Source: Cytobacillus depressus
GTDB lineage: Bacteria > Bacillota > Bacilli > Bacillales > Cytobacillaceae
DNA length: 64,000 nt
Direction: 5' to 3'
NCBI RefSeq assembly: GCF_008923245.1
Contig: NZ_WBOS01000001.1
Location: 930,001-994,000, forward strand
Of this stretch, positions 38,718 to 47,447 are shown in pieces; positions within the stretch are counted from its first letter, which is position 1; each line of letters begins with the position of its first letter. The notes under the pieces are model-generated. The model had not been told where the DNA came from, did no database searches, and saw only the letters and a program-made list of their open reading frames with translations. The translations under genes were made by a program, and so were the position numbers.

Positions 38718-39860
38718 TTATTTCATTACCTTTCTTAGCCTTCCAACGGCTTCGTTTACTGCAGCAATAAATTGTTCCGCCTCATTAAGGGTATTCTGAT
38801 AGGATAAGCTAATCCGTATCGCACTCATTGCTTCCTCTTCAGGAATCCCCATCGCAAGCAATGTATTACTTGCCTTTTGCCTTTTTGATGAGCAGGCACT
38901 TGTCGTCGACGCAAATATGCCTTTTTCTTCGAGAGCGTGAACAAAAACTTCCGCTTTAAATCCCTGTATTGAAAAATTTAATATATGGGGAGCAGATTGG
39001 AAAGCAGGGGTATGAATTGTAACCCCTTCTATCATTTCCAATTCCCTCCTTAAAAAATCCTTTATTTTTAACATATTATTTAAGCACTCATTTTGCTTTT
39101 GAAGAGTCAGTCTAAGCGCTTTTGCCATCGCGACCATTCCGGCCACATTTTCGGTTCCGCTGCGAAGCTTCCATTCCTGTCCTCCGCCTGAAATTAGCGA
39201 AGAAATTTTTACTCCATTGCGGATATATAAAACCCCAGTCCCTTTTAAACCATGGAATTTATGTCCAGAAATCGTACATAAATCCACATGACTTGCACGA
39301 AGATCTAGAGGTACCTTTCCAATTCCTTGTACAAAATCAACATGGAAGAGAATTTTGGAATATTGTTTAAGTAGTTGTCCGATTTCTTGAATCGGCTGAA
39401 TGGAGCCAATCTCATTATTGACATGCATAACAGAAACTAAAATAGTATCGTCACATATGGCTTTCTCGATCTCCGAAAGCTTAACAATACCATTTTGATC
39501 AACTGGTACATATGTGATACGAAAGCCAAGCTCCTTTAATTGCTCCATCGATTCTCGGACAGATGGATGCTCAATCTCAGTTGTAATGAGATGCCGTCCT
39601 CTGCCTTTGTGCATGAGGGCCGTCCCTTTAATGGCGATATTATTGCTCTCTGTCCCACCCGATGTAAAGTAAATTTCATTTATTTGAACATCCAAAAGCC
39701 TTGCCATTTGCTCCCTTGCTTGAGATAAAAGCTTCTCCGATTGAGCACCTAAGCCATGCAAGGACGATGGATTGCCGAAGTATTCCTCTGAAACTTTGCG
39801 AAAGGAATCCAATACTTCACTATAAGGTTTCGTTGTTGAACTATTATCAAAATAAATCAT
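38718..39860 (-). CDS. nifZ: Cysteine desulfurase partner of ThiI (NifZ/YtbJ type)
   Basis: A 380-residue PLP-dependent class V aminotransferase-fold enzyme. It starts MIYFDNSSTTKP, and has TSGGTESNNIAI, the PLP lysine in CTISGHKFHGLKG (about 203-207), and the sulfur-carrying cysteine in TTSACSSKRQK (about 325). In B. subtilis, NifZ supplies sulfur to ThiI for 4-thiouridine in tRNA. The immediate coupling to thiI supports this role over general Fe-S work. GGAGGGG precedes the ATG. Confidence 0.93.
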   Translation of the reverse strand: MIYFDNSSTTKPYSEVLDSFRKVSEEYFGNPSSLHGLGAQSEKLLSQAREQMARLLDVQINEIYFTSGGTESNNIAIKGTALMHKGRGRHLITTEIEHPSVRESMEQLKELGFRITYVPVDQNGIVKLSEIEKAICDDTILVSVMHVNNEIGSIQPIQEIGQLLKQYSKILFHVDFVQGIGKVPLDLRASHVDLCTISGHKFHGLKGTGVLYIRNGVKISSLISGGGQEWKLRSGTENVAGMVAMAKALRLTLQKQNECLNNMLKIKDFLRRELEMIEGVTIHTPAFQSAPHILNFSIQGFKAEVFVHALEEKGIFASTTSACSSKRQKASNTLLAMGIPEEEAMSAIRISLSYQNTLNEAEQFIAAVNEAVGRLRKVMK

Positions 39861-40049
39861 TCTATTCCCCTCCTATCTATTTCCACAGCGGGGGTGGGGG
39901 CCCCAATTCTAGTTAACCAATAATAAACTTGTAAATCATATCATATTTATCAATGATTGAAAACAAAACTTTTCAAGTAAAAAAATCTGTGTTTTATCTT
40001 TTTATTCACCATTATTTTAATATACACAAAATTGATACTTTGATAAATT

Positions 40050-40080
40050 TCGACAATTTTTTTATTTTTTGTGTTAGTAT
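40050..40080 (+). promoter_or_regulatory. Candidate promoter of the branched-chain amino acid carrier
   Basis: An extended -10 (TG-T-TAGTAT, 40072-40080) with a loosely placed TCGACA -35. The 312-bp gap 39861-40172 otherwise holds only a G-rich run near 39888-39904 and A+T-rich DNA. Confidence 0.35.
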
Positions 40081-40172
40081 GTAAAAGATTTAAAAATATG
40101 TACTTCGCTTGAGCAGACATCCGATGAATTATCAAAACATTTAGATATTCAAAATAGGAGGAAGCGCAAACT

Positions 40173-41504
40173 ATGAATAAGGAATTATCTGTAAAGCAGA
40201 TGATACCCGTCGGCCTCATGTTATTTGCACTTTTTTTCGGTGCAGGAAATATGATTTTCCCACCATTTCTTGCCCAACAGGCGGGAAGCAATTTTTGGCC
40301 AGCTATCATCGGCTTCCTAGTTACAGGAGTAGGACTCCCACTACTAGGAGTAATCGCCATTTCAAAAGTTGGGGATCTAGAAACATTGGCGAGCAGAGTG
40401 CATCCAATTTTTGCAGTAGTTTTCACGGTCATTTTATATTTAGTTATCGGTCCATTATTCGCCATCCCCCGTACTGGAACAGTTTCGTATGAAATTGGTG
40501 TTGTCCCATTTTTATCAGAAACTGCCGCAAACTCCGGTGTAACATTAGCGATATTTTCGATTCTTTATTTTGCGGTTACATTATGGCTGTCATTAAACCC
40601 AACAAAATTGGTGGATCGAATCGGCAAAATCTTAACACCTGCCCTTTTAATTGTTTTAGCTATATTCGCAATAAAAAGTTTCATTACTCCATTAGGAGAT
40701 TTAAAAGCTCCAAATGATGTTTATGCTAACGGACCGATTTTCAAAGGGTTTTTAGAAGGTTATTTAACAATGGATGCCATCGCAGCCCTTGTATTCGGAA
40801 GCTTTGTCGTCGCCTCCATTAAAGATTTTGGAATATCAGATAAAAAAATGGTTACAACGCTCTGCATTCGTGCGGGCATTATTGCTGCGGTAGCACTCGC
40901 GCTTGTCTACTTGGCTCTTGCATGGATTGGGGCTACAAGTACTGATGCGATCGGCATACAAGAAAATGGAGCTTCGATTCTTGCGGAAACATCAAATGCT
41001 TTATTTGGCTCATTAGGGGCTGTTATTTTAGCATTAGCTATTCTTTTTGCTTGCTTAACAACAGCAATTGGTCTTATTACATCTTGTGCACAATATTTCA
41101 CAAAGCTAATGCCGCAAATTTCTTATAAAACATTCGTCGTTATTTTCTCGTTATTTAGTGCGATTATTGCAAATGTTGGACTCTCTCAGCTTATTAGCTT
41201 TTCAGTGCCTGTGTTAGTCTTTGTTTATCCATTGGCCATCGTGTTAATTTTATTAACCTTTATGAATAAGTTATTTAACGGGCGGTCATCTGTTTATATT
41301 TGCGCGATTATTCCGACGGGATTCATTGGACTGATAGATGGTTTAAATGCAGCAGGACTCAATGTTTCTGGCATCACACATTTCCTTCAAAATGTCTTGC
41401 CTCTATACGAACAAGGCATCGGATGGATTATTCCAGCTATTATCGGCAGCCTTATCGGCTTAGCAATTTCTCATGATTCGAAAAAAACAGTTACTACGGA
41501 TTAA
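40173..41504 (+). CDS. brnQ: Branched-chain amino acid:cation symporter
   Basis: A 443-residue LIVCS-family carrier (BrnQ/BraB) importing Leu, Ile and Val with Na+ or H+. About twelve membrane segments are seen. Family stretches are FALFFGAGNMIFPPFLAQQAG (about 13-33), GPLFAIPRTGTVSYEIG, and LTTAIGLITSCAQYF. AGGAGG precedes the ATG. The place next to nifZ matches braB of B. subtilis. A family A repeat follows the stop at once, and no separate terminator was seen. Confidence 0.94.
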   Translation: MNKELSVKQMIPVGLMLFALFFGAGNMIFPPFLAQQAGSNFWPAIIGFLVTGVGLPLLGVIAISKVGDLETLASRVHPIFAVVFTVILYLVIGPLFAIPRTGTVSYEIGVVPFLSETAANSGVTLAIFSILYFAVTLWLSLNPTKLVDRIGKILTPALLIVLAIFAIKSFITPLGDLKAPNDVYANGPIFKGFLEGYLTMDAIAALVFGSFVVASIKDFGISDKKMVTTLCIRAGIIAAVALALVYLALAWIGATSTDAIGIQENGASILAETSNALFGSLGAVILALAILFACLTTAIGLITSCAQYFTKLMPQISYKTFVVIFSLFSAIIANVGLSQLISFSVPVLVFVYPLAIVLILLTFMNKLFNGRSSVYICAIIPTGFIGLIDGLNAAGLNVSGITHFLQNVLPLYEQGIGWIIPAIIGSLIGLAISHDSKKTVTTD

Positions 41505-41510
41505 ATTAGA

Positions 41511-41778
41511 TAAGCGCAAGCGCCTTGCAAAGGAACATCGACTAAAAACCGCCACGTCCTGTGGCGAACGTCGATGTCAGCACATCCTGTGCTAGTCCGA
41601 CAAGTATAAACGAGCCGTCCAAGTGGTTGCTTTTTAACCTTTTGGACGGATTGGCTTATGACCTCGAGGTCGGCAAAACGCGACGTCTGTACGTCGGGGC
41701 TAGGCGCTCCTCCTAAAAGCTAGCACTTTTACTCGTGCGATGATTATGCTGCCGAAGTGTTCCTTATGGAGCTAGACA
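41511..41778. repeat. Intergenic repeat family A, long copy (A2)
   Basis: Starts TAAGCGCAAGCGCC and ends GGAGCTAGACA. It contains a central hairpin (CCGTCCAA at 41615-41622 with TTGGACGG at 41642-41649), then GACCTCGAGGTCG, then GTACGTCGGGG and TAGGCGCT. It carries an extra module (41733-41763) in a place different from the other copies. Confidence 0.75.
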
Positions 41779-41782
41779 TTTG

Positions 41783-41815
41783 AAAAGAGGTGCACCATAA
41801 TGGCACACCTCTTCT
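41783..41815 (-). terminator. Terminator of ezrA
   Basis: AAGAGGTG (41785-41792) and CACCTCTT (41806-41813) arms, then TTTTCAAATG on the minus strand, adjoining the ezrA stop. Confidence 0.75.
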
Positions 41816-43504
41816 TCATTCTTCACTTATTAGCTCTTCAATTTTCTTCATTGCGCTAGGATCAATTTCTTCAATCGCAGATGCCGCATGCTCTAGAGCT
41901 TCTTTGTAATCAAATCCTCTAAATGAAGCTTCAGCATCTTGTAATCCTTTCGCTACAGAAGGGTATCTGCTTCGATAGCGATTTCCATATTGAATGACTT
42001 TTTCAACCAGCATAACCGTTTCAATCAAATCATTAGTTGAATTAACTGTCTTTTCTACTGTTAAAACTGCCACTTCCAAATATTGCTGGATTGTTTGAAT
42101 ATTTAGCGGCTTTTCTTCGAGCTTTATAATTACATTTTCAATACTCTCTTTCGCATCTTCCATTAAATATTTATAATCTTGAGGAAGTCCAGGTAAATTG
42201 CTTTTCGATACAAGCCTAGTTGTTTCCGCCAGTTTTTTTCTTAAATCATTAAGACTTTCATGTGCAGCCATTTCATCTTTTCTTAATGCTTGAAGCTTTT
42301 CAGCAAACTTCACATGCTCGTCCTCAATATCATCTAATTGAGTCTTTATTTCATCCAGCTCTGTTTTTAGAATTGAATGGGCAGTCGTTTCGGTCGCGAT
42401 TTGATGTTCAACAATTTCATATCTTTTATAAAGCTGACTTAACTTTTTCTCTAGTTCTGCCTGGATCATGATATCCTTTTCCGATATATGATAGCTTTGA
42501 CGGACAATTTCAATTTCAGCCTTTAATTGCTTATTAATTTCTTTATTAGTAAAAAGCATACTTCTAGTTGCTTCATCCAGCCGGCCAATATAGTGCCTCG
42601 AATGAACCTCAGCTTCCAGCACTTCATATAGAAAATCAATGCTTCCTTTAATCTCGTCGATGAGTTTTTGAACATCTGTCATATCAGCCATCTCTACAAG
42701 GTTTAAGTTAGCAGTTACCTCACTTTCAAGTCTATCCACCTCTTGATCAAATTCGATATGATCAAGAATATATCCTTGTTCCTGCATTTCTTTAAAGCCG
42801 TCTTTTAAGTCCTTTAATTGAGATGGGATTTTCGATTGACATTCAACAAGTAAAGATGGAATTAATTCCATTTTCCATTTGATTTCTTCTAGCTGAGCAT
42901 TAATCGTCATGACAATTTCTCTCGCTTCAAGATAATTGCCTTTTTCTGTTTTTTCGTCGAAATCGGCAAATTTCAGGAATGTCTCATCTAACTGCTGCTC
43001 AAGCAAGTCCGCCGCTTTTCCGAATGTGTGATTATGGGCAAGCAAAGTTTTTTTGCTCTCACGATATAGATCTTTTAATTCTTCGATTTCTGTTCTATTT
43101 TTCTCTTCGCTTCCAACAAGCTCATTCAATTCATTTAATAATTTTTTTATATTATCTTCGATCTCGTTTAAATATTTCTCAATCGATTGCTGTACTTTTT
43201 TTGCTTTTTTAAAGCGATATTTATCAATATATTCCTCTGCATCAAATAAAAACTCTTCTACATTTGGGAGCTGAGCCGTAACGATATCGTCCCATTCCGA
43301 TCTCCAGCGTTCAAATAATTCTTCCGTTTGTCCTGTCATATTTAGCTGCTTAACTTTTGACATTTCATCAAGAACAGGGCGATTGACAATATCCATCTTC
43401 CATGTTTCGAGCCGATCAATTTCCTTATAATGTTTTTTCTTCAATATGTATCCTGTTAAAAATAAAATGAATACAATGACGATGCCGCCAATAATAAATT
43501 CCAT
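41816..43504 (-). CDS. ezrA: Septation ring formation regulator EzrA
   Basis: A 562-residue protein with one N-terminal membrane helix (about 2-22) followed by a very long Glu/Lys/Leu-rich coiled-coil region made of spectrin-like repeats. This is the EzrA layout. EzrA restrains FtsZ ring assembly away from midcell and links division to wall synthesis. The ATG at 43504 (MEFIIGGIVIVFILF) gives the correct topology; a longer frame 102 bp upstream adds no domain. The C terminus contains a QNPxDY-like region only loosely. Position next to hisJ and refZ matches B. subtilis. Confidence 0.95.
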   Translation of the reverse strand: MEFIIGGIVIVFILFLTGYILKKKHYKEIDRLETWKMDIVNRPVLDEMSKVKQLNMTGQTEELFERWRSEWDDIVTAQLPNVEEFLFDAEEYIDKYRFKKAKKVQQSIEKYLNEIEDNIKKLLNELNELVGSEEKNRTEIEELKDLYRESKKTLLAHNHTFGKAADLLEQQLDETFLKFADFDEKTEKGNYLEAREIVMTINAQLEEIKWKMELIPSLLVECQSKIPSQLKDLKDGFKEMQEQGYILDHIEFDQEVDRLESEVTANLNLVEMADMTDVQKLIDEIKGSIDFLYEVLEAEVHSRHYIGRLDEATRSMLFTNKEINKQLKAEIEIVRQSYHISEKDIMIQAELEKKLSQLYKRYEIVEHQIATETTAHSILKTELDEIKTQLDDIEDEHVKFAEKLQALRKDEMAAHESLNDLRKKLAETTRLVSKSNLPGLPQDYKYLMEDAKESIENVIIKLEEKPLNIQTIQQYLEVAVLTVEKTVNSTNDLIETVMLVEKVIQYGNRYRSRYPSVAKGLQDAEASFRGFDYKEALEHAASAIEEIDPSAMKKIEELISEE

Positions 43505-43745
43505 TTCACCAAGAGCCCCCTGTTCTATTTCCGAGCCAATATCCTTATATGTAAACTTATAATTAATGTTCAGTTCAATGTTTTTATGATACCATGTATA
43601 CGACATTTTTTGACTATTTATTTCAATTTTTTATCTAATTTATTGTAAAAAACTTAAGTTGTATCTATAATTGAACACTAAGCTACTTATTTTTACAAAT
43701 ATTTCGCTTTTTCTTGAATTTTACCGAAAGAGGGTGCATATCCAG

Positions 43746-44549
43746 ATGGAAAAAGATGGGCATATTCATACTACCTTTTGCCCCCATGGAACAAAGGATA
43801 CACTAGAAGGATATGTTGAAAGAGCTATTTCTTTAGGCTTTCAAGAAATCTCCTTTACGGAGCACGCTCCTTTGCCTAAAGGATTTACGGATGCAGCCCC
43901 TACGAAGGATAGTTCAATGAAACTGGAAGAGCTTGAACTTTATTTTGAAGAAGTAGCAAGGGTGAAATCGATTTATCTTGGACAGATCCGAATTAATACG
44001 GGACTTGAAGTAGATTTTATCGAAGGATTCGAGCATGAGACGACAAGCTTTCTTAATACGTATGGCAAATTTTTAGATGACGCTATTTTATCGGTTCATT
44101 TTTTAAGGTATGGCAGTGACTACGACTGTTTAGATTACAGCCCTGAAGTATTTAATCAAATGATTAAAAAATACGGGTCCAGCGAAAAAATTTATGAATG
44201 CTATTTTAAAACATTGTTATTATCTATTCATAGTGACTTAGGACCGTTTAAGCCGAAACGGATCGGCCATATGACCTTAGTGAAAAAGTTCCAAAAAAAA
44301 TTCCCCATTGAAAGGGATTTTACTGATCTTATACAGGAGGTTCTTGATGCAATCCGCAATAAGGGCTATGAGCTTGATTACAATGGTGCAGGAGTTTCTA
44401 AGCCGTTGTGCAGGGAGCCTTATCCTCCTGATTGGGTTGTTATGGAAGCAATAAAAAGGGGCATCCCCCTAGTATATGGATCTGATTCCCATCAAATTAA
44501 GGATTTAGGCCAAGGCTTAGACTTGATGCGATTCATGAAGGAAGTCTAA
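43746..44549 (+). CDS. hisJ: Histidinol-phosphatase (PHP family)
   Basis: A 267-residue PHP-fold phosphatase of the histidine pathway. It starts MEKDGHIHTTFCPHG (metal ligands), and has ISFTEHAPLP, GLEVDFIEGFE, LSVHFL and VYGSDSHQIKDLG. The ATG at 43746 gives the B. subtilis-like start. Longer in-frame starts upstream, including a GTG inside the ribosome site AGAGGGTG, are unlikely. It is divergent from ezrA and convergent with refZ (13-bp gap, no terminator). Confidence 0.92.
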   Translation: MEKDGHIHTTFCPHGTKDTLEGYVERAISLGFQEISFTEHAPLPKGFTDAAPTKDSSMKLEELELYFEEVARVKSIYLGQIRINTGLEVDFIEGFEHETTSFLNTYGKFLDDAILSVHFLRYGSDYDCLDYSPEVFNQMIKKYGSSEKIYECYFKTLLLSIHSDLGPFKPKRIGHMTLVKKFQKKFPIERDFTDLIQEVLDAIRNKGYELDYNGAGVSKPLCREPYPPDWVVMEAIKRGIPLVYGSDSHQIKDLGQGLDLMRFMKEV

Positions 44550-44562
44550 TTGGGTTTCCTTC

Positions 44563-45195
44563 CTACTTTACAGCAAGGTAAATTCGCTCGTATAACGGAT
44601 TACACACGACCCCATCGATCCAATGGAAAATCTCCCCGGCATATTTCTCAGCAAAATATTTTTCATTTGGCAATATATGCAGCACTTCAGTCATATATTG
44701 AGTGTTCAAAAAAGGCATGCTTAAAAATCCTTTTAACTGAAGAATTGAATAATCAGCTGTAAGTTTTTTGAACTCTCTCGTCTTGATTCCTTTTTCAAAT
44801 ACTTTACTCAAATAAAATCTTTCCTTCATCAAATAAGTGGACATTATTTCACGAACCATTTGAGAGTCGATAGAAATTTCTCTTAAGATAAGCCTTGTTA
44901 AATACATATTTTCAACCTGATAATACATGATATTTTCTGTTATTCTTTTTAAACAGCTTGCTGCCCCTTTATCAAGTAAAGAAAATCCGTCCTCAATACA
45001 TTTAACATATCCTTCAAAAAAAATAGTAAAACAGTGTTCAAGCAAGCCGTGCTTGTTATCGAAATAATAGGAAATAGTGGCCGGATTAACCTTTGCCTTT
45101 TTCGCTATATCGCGGATGGACGTACCATTAAATCCATTAACATTAAATAATGTAATCGCAGCATTAACAATTGCCCTTTTGCTATCTCTGCTCAT
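44563..45195 (-). CDS. refZ: TetR family FtsZ regulator RefZ
   Basis: A 210-residue TetR-type protein. The N-terminal helix-turn-helix is NGFNGTSIRDIAKKAKVNPATISYYFDNKHGLL (about 22-54), and the C-terminal domain has REIMSTYLMKERFYLS, which I recognise from B. subtilis RefZ (YttP). RefZ binds oriC-flanking RBM sites and helps position FtsZ during sporulation. The ATG at 45195 follows AGGAGGTGG. No RBM palindrome was recognised in this window. Confidence 0.88.
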   Translation of the reverse strand: MSRDSKRAIVNAAITLFNVNGFNGTSIRDIAKKAKVNPATISYYFDNKHGLLEHCFTIFFEGYVKCIEDGFSLLDKGAASCLKRITENIMYYQVENMYLTRLILREISIDSQMVREIMSTYLMKERFYLSKVFEKGIKTREFKKLTADYSILQLKGFLSMPFLNTQYMTEVLHILPNEKYFAEKYAGEIFHWIDGVVCNPLYERIYLAVK

Positions 45196-45371
45196 AAACC
45201 CACCTCCTGCATTTTTTCGAAAAATTGTCAAATAGCGCAGATTTCTTGTTATCTATAAACATTCTTGGTAAAATCACCATATCCTTTATAAAAATCCCGA
45301 CAAAGTACGGCCTATTTCTTCTAATTTTGAGCTTTATCCAATTATGTTGACAGAAAGAAGGGTGTTTTTAA

Positions 45372-45851
45372 GTGTTTAACGTCGAATCTTATCGCGGAAC
45401 TCGCGAAGAAAGTTATGCTTTAGTGAAAAAACAGTTAGCTGCATTGCTGGAGGGAGAAACAAATCGAATTGCCAATTTAAGCAATGCTTCTGCCTTGTTG
45501 AATCAATTTTTAGACCGAATTAATTGGGTTGGATTTTATTTACTTGAAGATGATGAGCTCGTATTAGGTCCATTCCAAGGACTTCCTGCCTGTGTTCGAA
45601 TTCCGATTGGCAAAGGGGTTTGTGGAACTTCGGCCAAACAAATGGAAACGCTCCGTGTTGAAGATGTTCATCAATTCCCTGGACATATTGCTTGTGATGC
45701 CGCCTCTCAATCAGAGATTGTTATCCCACTTATCAAAAACGGCAGCCTTTTAGGCGTATTAGATATTGATTCTCCTGAAAAAAATCGCTTTGATGAGCTC
45801 GATCAAAAAGAACTTGAGAACTTTACACAATTATTGGTTTCTTATTTGTAA
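45372..45851 (+). CDS. ytsP: GAF-domain free methionine-R-sulfoxide reductase (YtsP)
   Basis: A 159-residue single GAF domain. The three cysteines of fRMsr enzymes are all present: LPACVRIPIG, GKGVCGTSA and GHIACDAAS. NWVGFYLLEDDELVLGPFQG is the family signature. These enzymes reduce free Met-(R)-sulfoxide. The GTG at 45372 follows AAGAAGGGTG. In B. subtilis ytsP sits between refZ and ytrP; here a methionine gamma-lyase gene is also inserted. Confidence 0.9.
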   Translation: MFNVESYRGTREESYALVKKQLAALLEGETNRIANLSNASALLNQFLDRINWVGFYLLEDDELVLGPFQGLPACVRIPIGKGVCGTSAKQMETLRVEDVHQFPGHIACDAASQSEIVIPLIKNGSLLGVLDIDSPEKNRFDELDQKELENFTQLLVSYL

Positions 45852-45854
45852 TCA

Positions 45855-46083
45855 GAAAAGCGCAAGCGCCTTCGGAACAATCAAAGGACTATTGTTCCTG
45901 CGATGACTAATCACAGAAGCTTTCCTTTGTGGTCACCCCCGACAAGCACAAGCCAAGCCTGAAAGGTGAGCTCCACCTTTCAGGCTTGGCTTGTGACCTC
46001 GAGGTCGACAAAAACGCGACGTTCTGTCGCATTGCCGACACTAGTACTTCCTGTACGGCGGGGGTAGGCGCTGGAGCTAGACA
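45855..46083. repeat. Intergenic repeat family A, long copy (A3)
   Basis: Begins GAAAAGCGCAAGCGCC and ends GGAGCTAGACA. It has GGAACAAT/ATTGTTCC pairing near its left end. A perfect 22-bp stem with a 5-nt loop (45947-45968 with 45974-45995) follows, then GACCTCGAGGTCG and GGCGGGGGTAGGCGCT. The stem is at the same place as the A2 hairpin but of unrelated sequence. Confidence 0.8.
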
Positions 46084-46123
46084 TTTCTCAAACTCGAGAA
46101 TGATCTCATCGCGTTTTTCCGAA

Positions 46124-47311
46124 TTACACTTTTTCTAAAGCCTGTTCAATGTCATCTCGCAAGTCTTCCCACGATTCAAGACCGACTGATAGCCTTAACA
46201 ATGCATCATCAATTCCCATTTTTTCTCTTGATTCCTTCGGTACAACTGCATGGGTCATTGTTGCAGGATGCTGGATCAATGTCTCCGCATCTCCTAAGCT
46301 TACTGCAATCTTGATCAACTTCAATTCATTCATAAAGGTTTGAGCAGTTTCCTTATCTCCCTTCAATGAAAAAGAAATCATTCCGCCAGGTTTTTTCATT
46401 TGCTTTTCGGCTATGGCAAAATCAGAATGGTGGGTATGTCCTGGATAATAAACTTCCCTCACTTTAAGGTGGCTTAATAAATAGTCTGCTAGTTTTTCAG
46501 CATTGTCGCAATGACGATCCATTCGAACGGCTAGTGATTTTAAGCCACGCAGCAGGAGCCATGCATCGAAAGGGGAAATAATTCCGCCAACATCTTTCTG
46601 TGTGGTCATTGCAATCTTCTTCATAAATTCCTTATTTCCAATGACAACACCAGCGATTACATCACCATGGCCGCCAATATATTTTGTGGCACTGTGGACG
46701 ACTACATCACAGCCTAAACTAATTGGATTTTGTAAATAAGGTGAGCAAAATGTATTATCGACAACTACCGGTATTCCTCTTTCTTTCGCAACTTCCGCTA
46801 CCATTTGTAAGTCAACAAGCTTCATAGTTGGGTTTATCGGTGTTTCGACATAAATGTAAACAGTTTCAGGTTTAATAGCTTCGAGGAGCTGAGCTTTCGT
46901 CTCCATACTGGAGAAATCGTGGCTAATCCCATATTTCTCTTTCATCATTTGCAGCAAGCCAAATGTACATCCATACACGCCTTGAGAGCATAAAATATGA
47001 TCCCCCGTTTTCGTTAGTGCAATCAAAGTGGCAGATACAGCAGCCATTCCTGAACTAAAGCACAGAGCAGCTTCACCATATTCTAAAGCGGCCATTCTCT
47101 CTTCAAGAATATTAACGGTCGGATTTCCAAGCCTTGAATAAATATAGCCTTCTTCTTCGTTGGTAAATCGGCGCTCTCCTTGCTGAGCTGTCTCAAAAGT
47201 AAATGTAGAGGTTTGAAAAATGGGCGGTATAAGACTGCCGCAGTATTGTTCAGCATCATACCCTTCATGAATTAGCTTCGTTTCAAAGTTAACAAACTTC
47301 TTTCTTTCCAT
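46124..47311 (-). CDS. megL: Methionine gamma-lyase (PLP enzyme)
   Basis: A 395-residue Cys/Met-metabolism PLP enzyme. Motifs are YSRLGNPTVNILEERMAALE, the PLP lysine in VVHSATKYIGGHGDVI (about 205), and SQGVYGCTFGLL, whose Tyr and Cys match the active-site YGCT of methionine gamma-lyase rather than the usual form in cystathionine enzymes. It would cleave methionine to methanethiol, 2-oxobutyrate and ammonia. GGAGGAGGG precedes the ATG at 47311. It lies next to the methionine sulfoxide reductase gene. A cystathionine gamma-synthase or lyase role is less likely but possible. Confidence 0.83.
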   Translation of the reverse strand: MERKKFVNFETKLIHEGYDAEQYCGSLIPPIFQTSTFTFETAQQGERRFTNEEEGYIYSRLGNPTVNILEERMAALEYGEAALCFSSGMAAVSATLIALTKTGDHILCSQGVYGCTFGLLQMMKEKYGISHDFSSMETKAQLLEAIKPETVYIYVETPINPTMKLVDLQMVAEVAKERGIPVVVDNTFCSPYLQNPISLGCDVVVHSATKYIGGHGDVIAGVVIGNKEFMKKIAMTTQKDVGGIISPFDAWLLLRGLKSLAVRMDRHCDNAEKLADYLLSHLKVREVYYPGHTHHSDFAIAEKQMKKPGGMISFSLKGDKETAQTFMNELKLIKIAVSLGDAETLIQHPATMTHAVVPKESREKMGIDDALLRLSVGLESWEDLRDDIEQALEKV

Positions 47312-47407
47312 TGCCCTCCTCCTCATTCAGTAAATGTTTTTATTACTTTTTATAATAACTGCCTACTATTAGGATATGAATACAATAGTGATTTGAACGT
47401 TTTTTCA

Positions 47408-47447
47408 AAGAAAAAGACCTGCCCTCAAAAATATAGAGCTAGGTCTT
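47408..47447 (-). terminator. Terminator of the GAF-GGDEF gene
   Basis: AAGACCT and AGGTCTT arms (with inner partial pairing), then TTTTTC on the minus strand. The stem includes the stop codon. Confidence 0.65.

Noticed and set aside
39950..40465. A 171-codon minus-strand open frame crossing the start of brnQ
   Set aside because: Antisense to the conserved carrier N terminus, which has a clear ribosome site and promoter-like sequence on the other strand.
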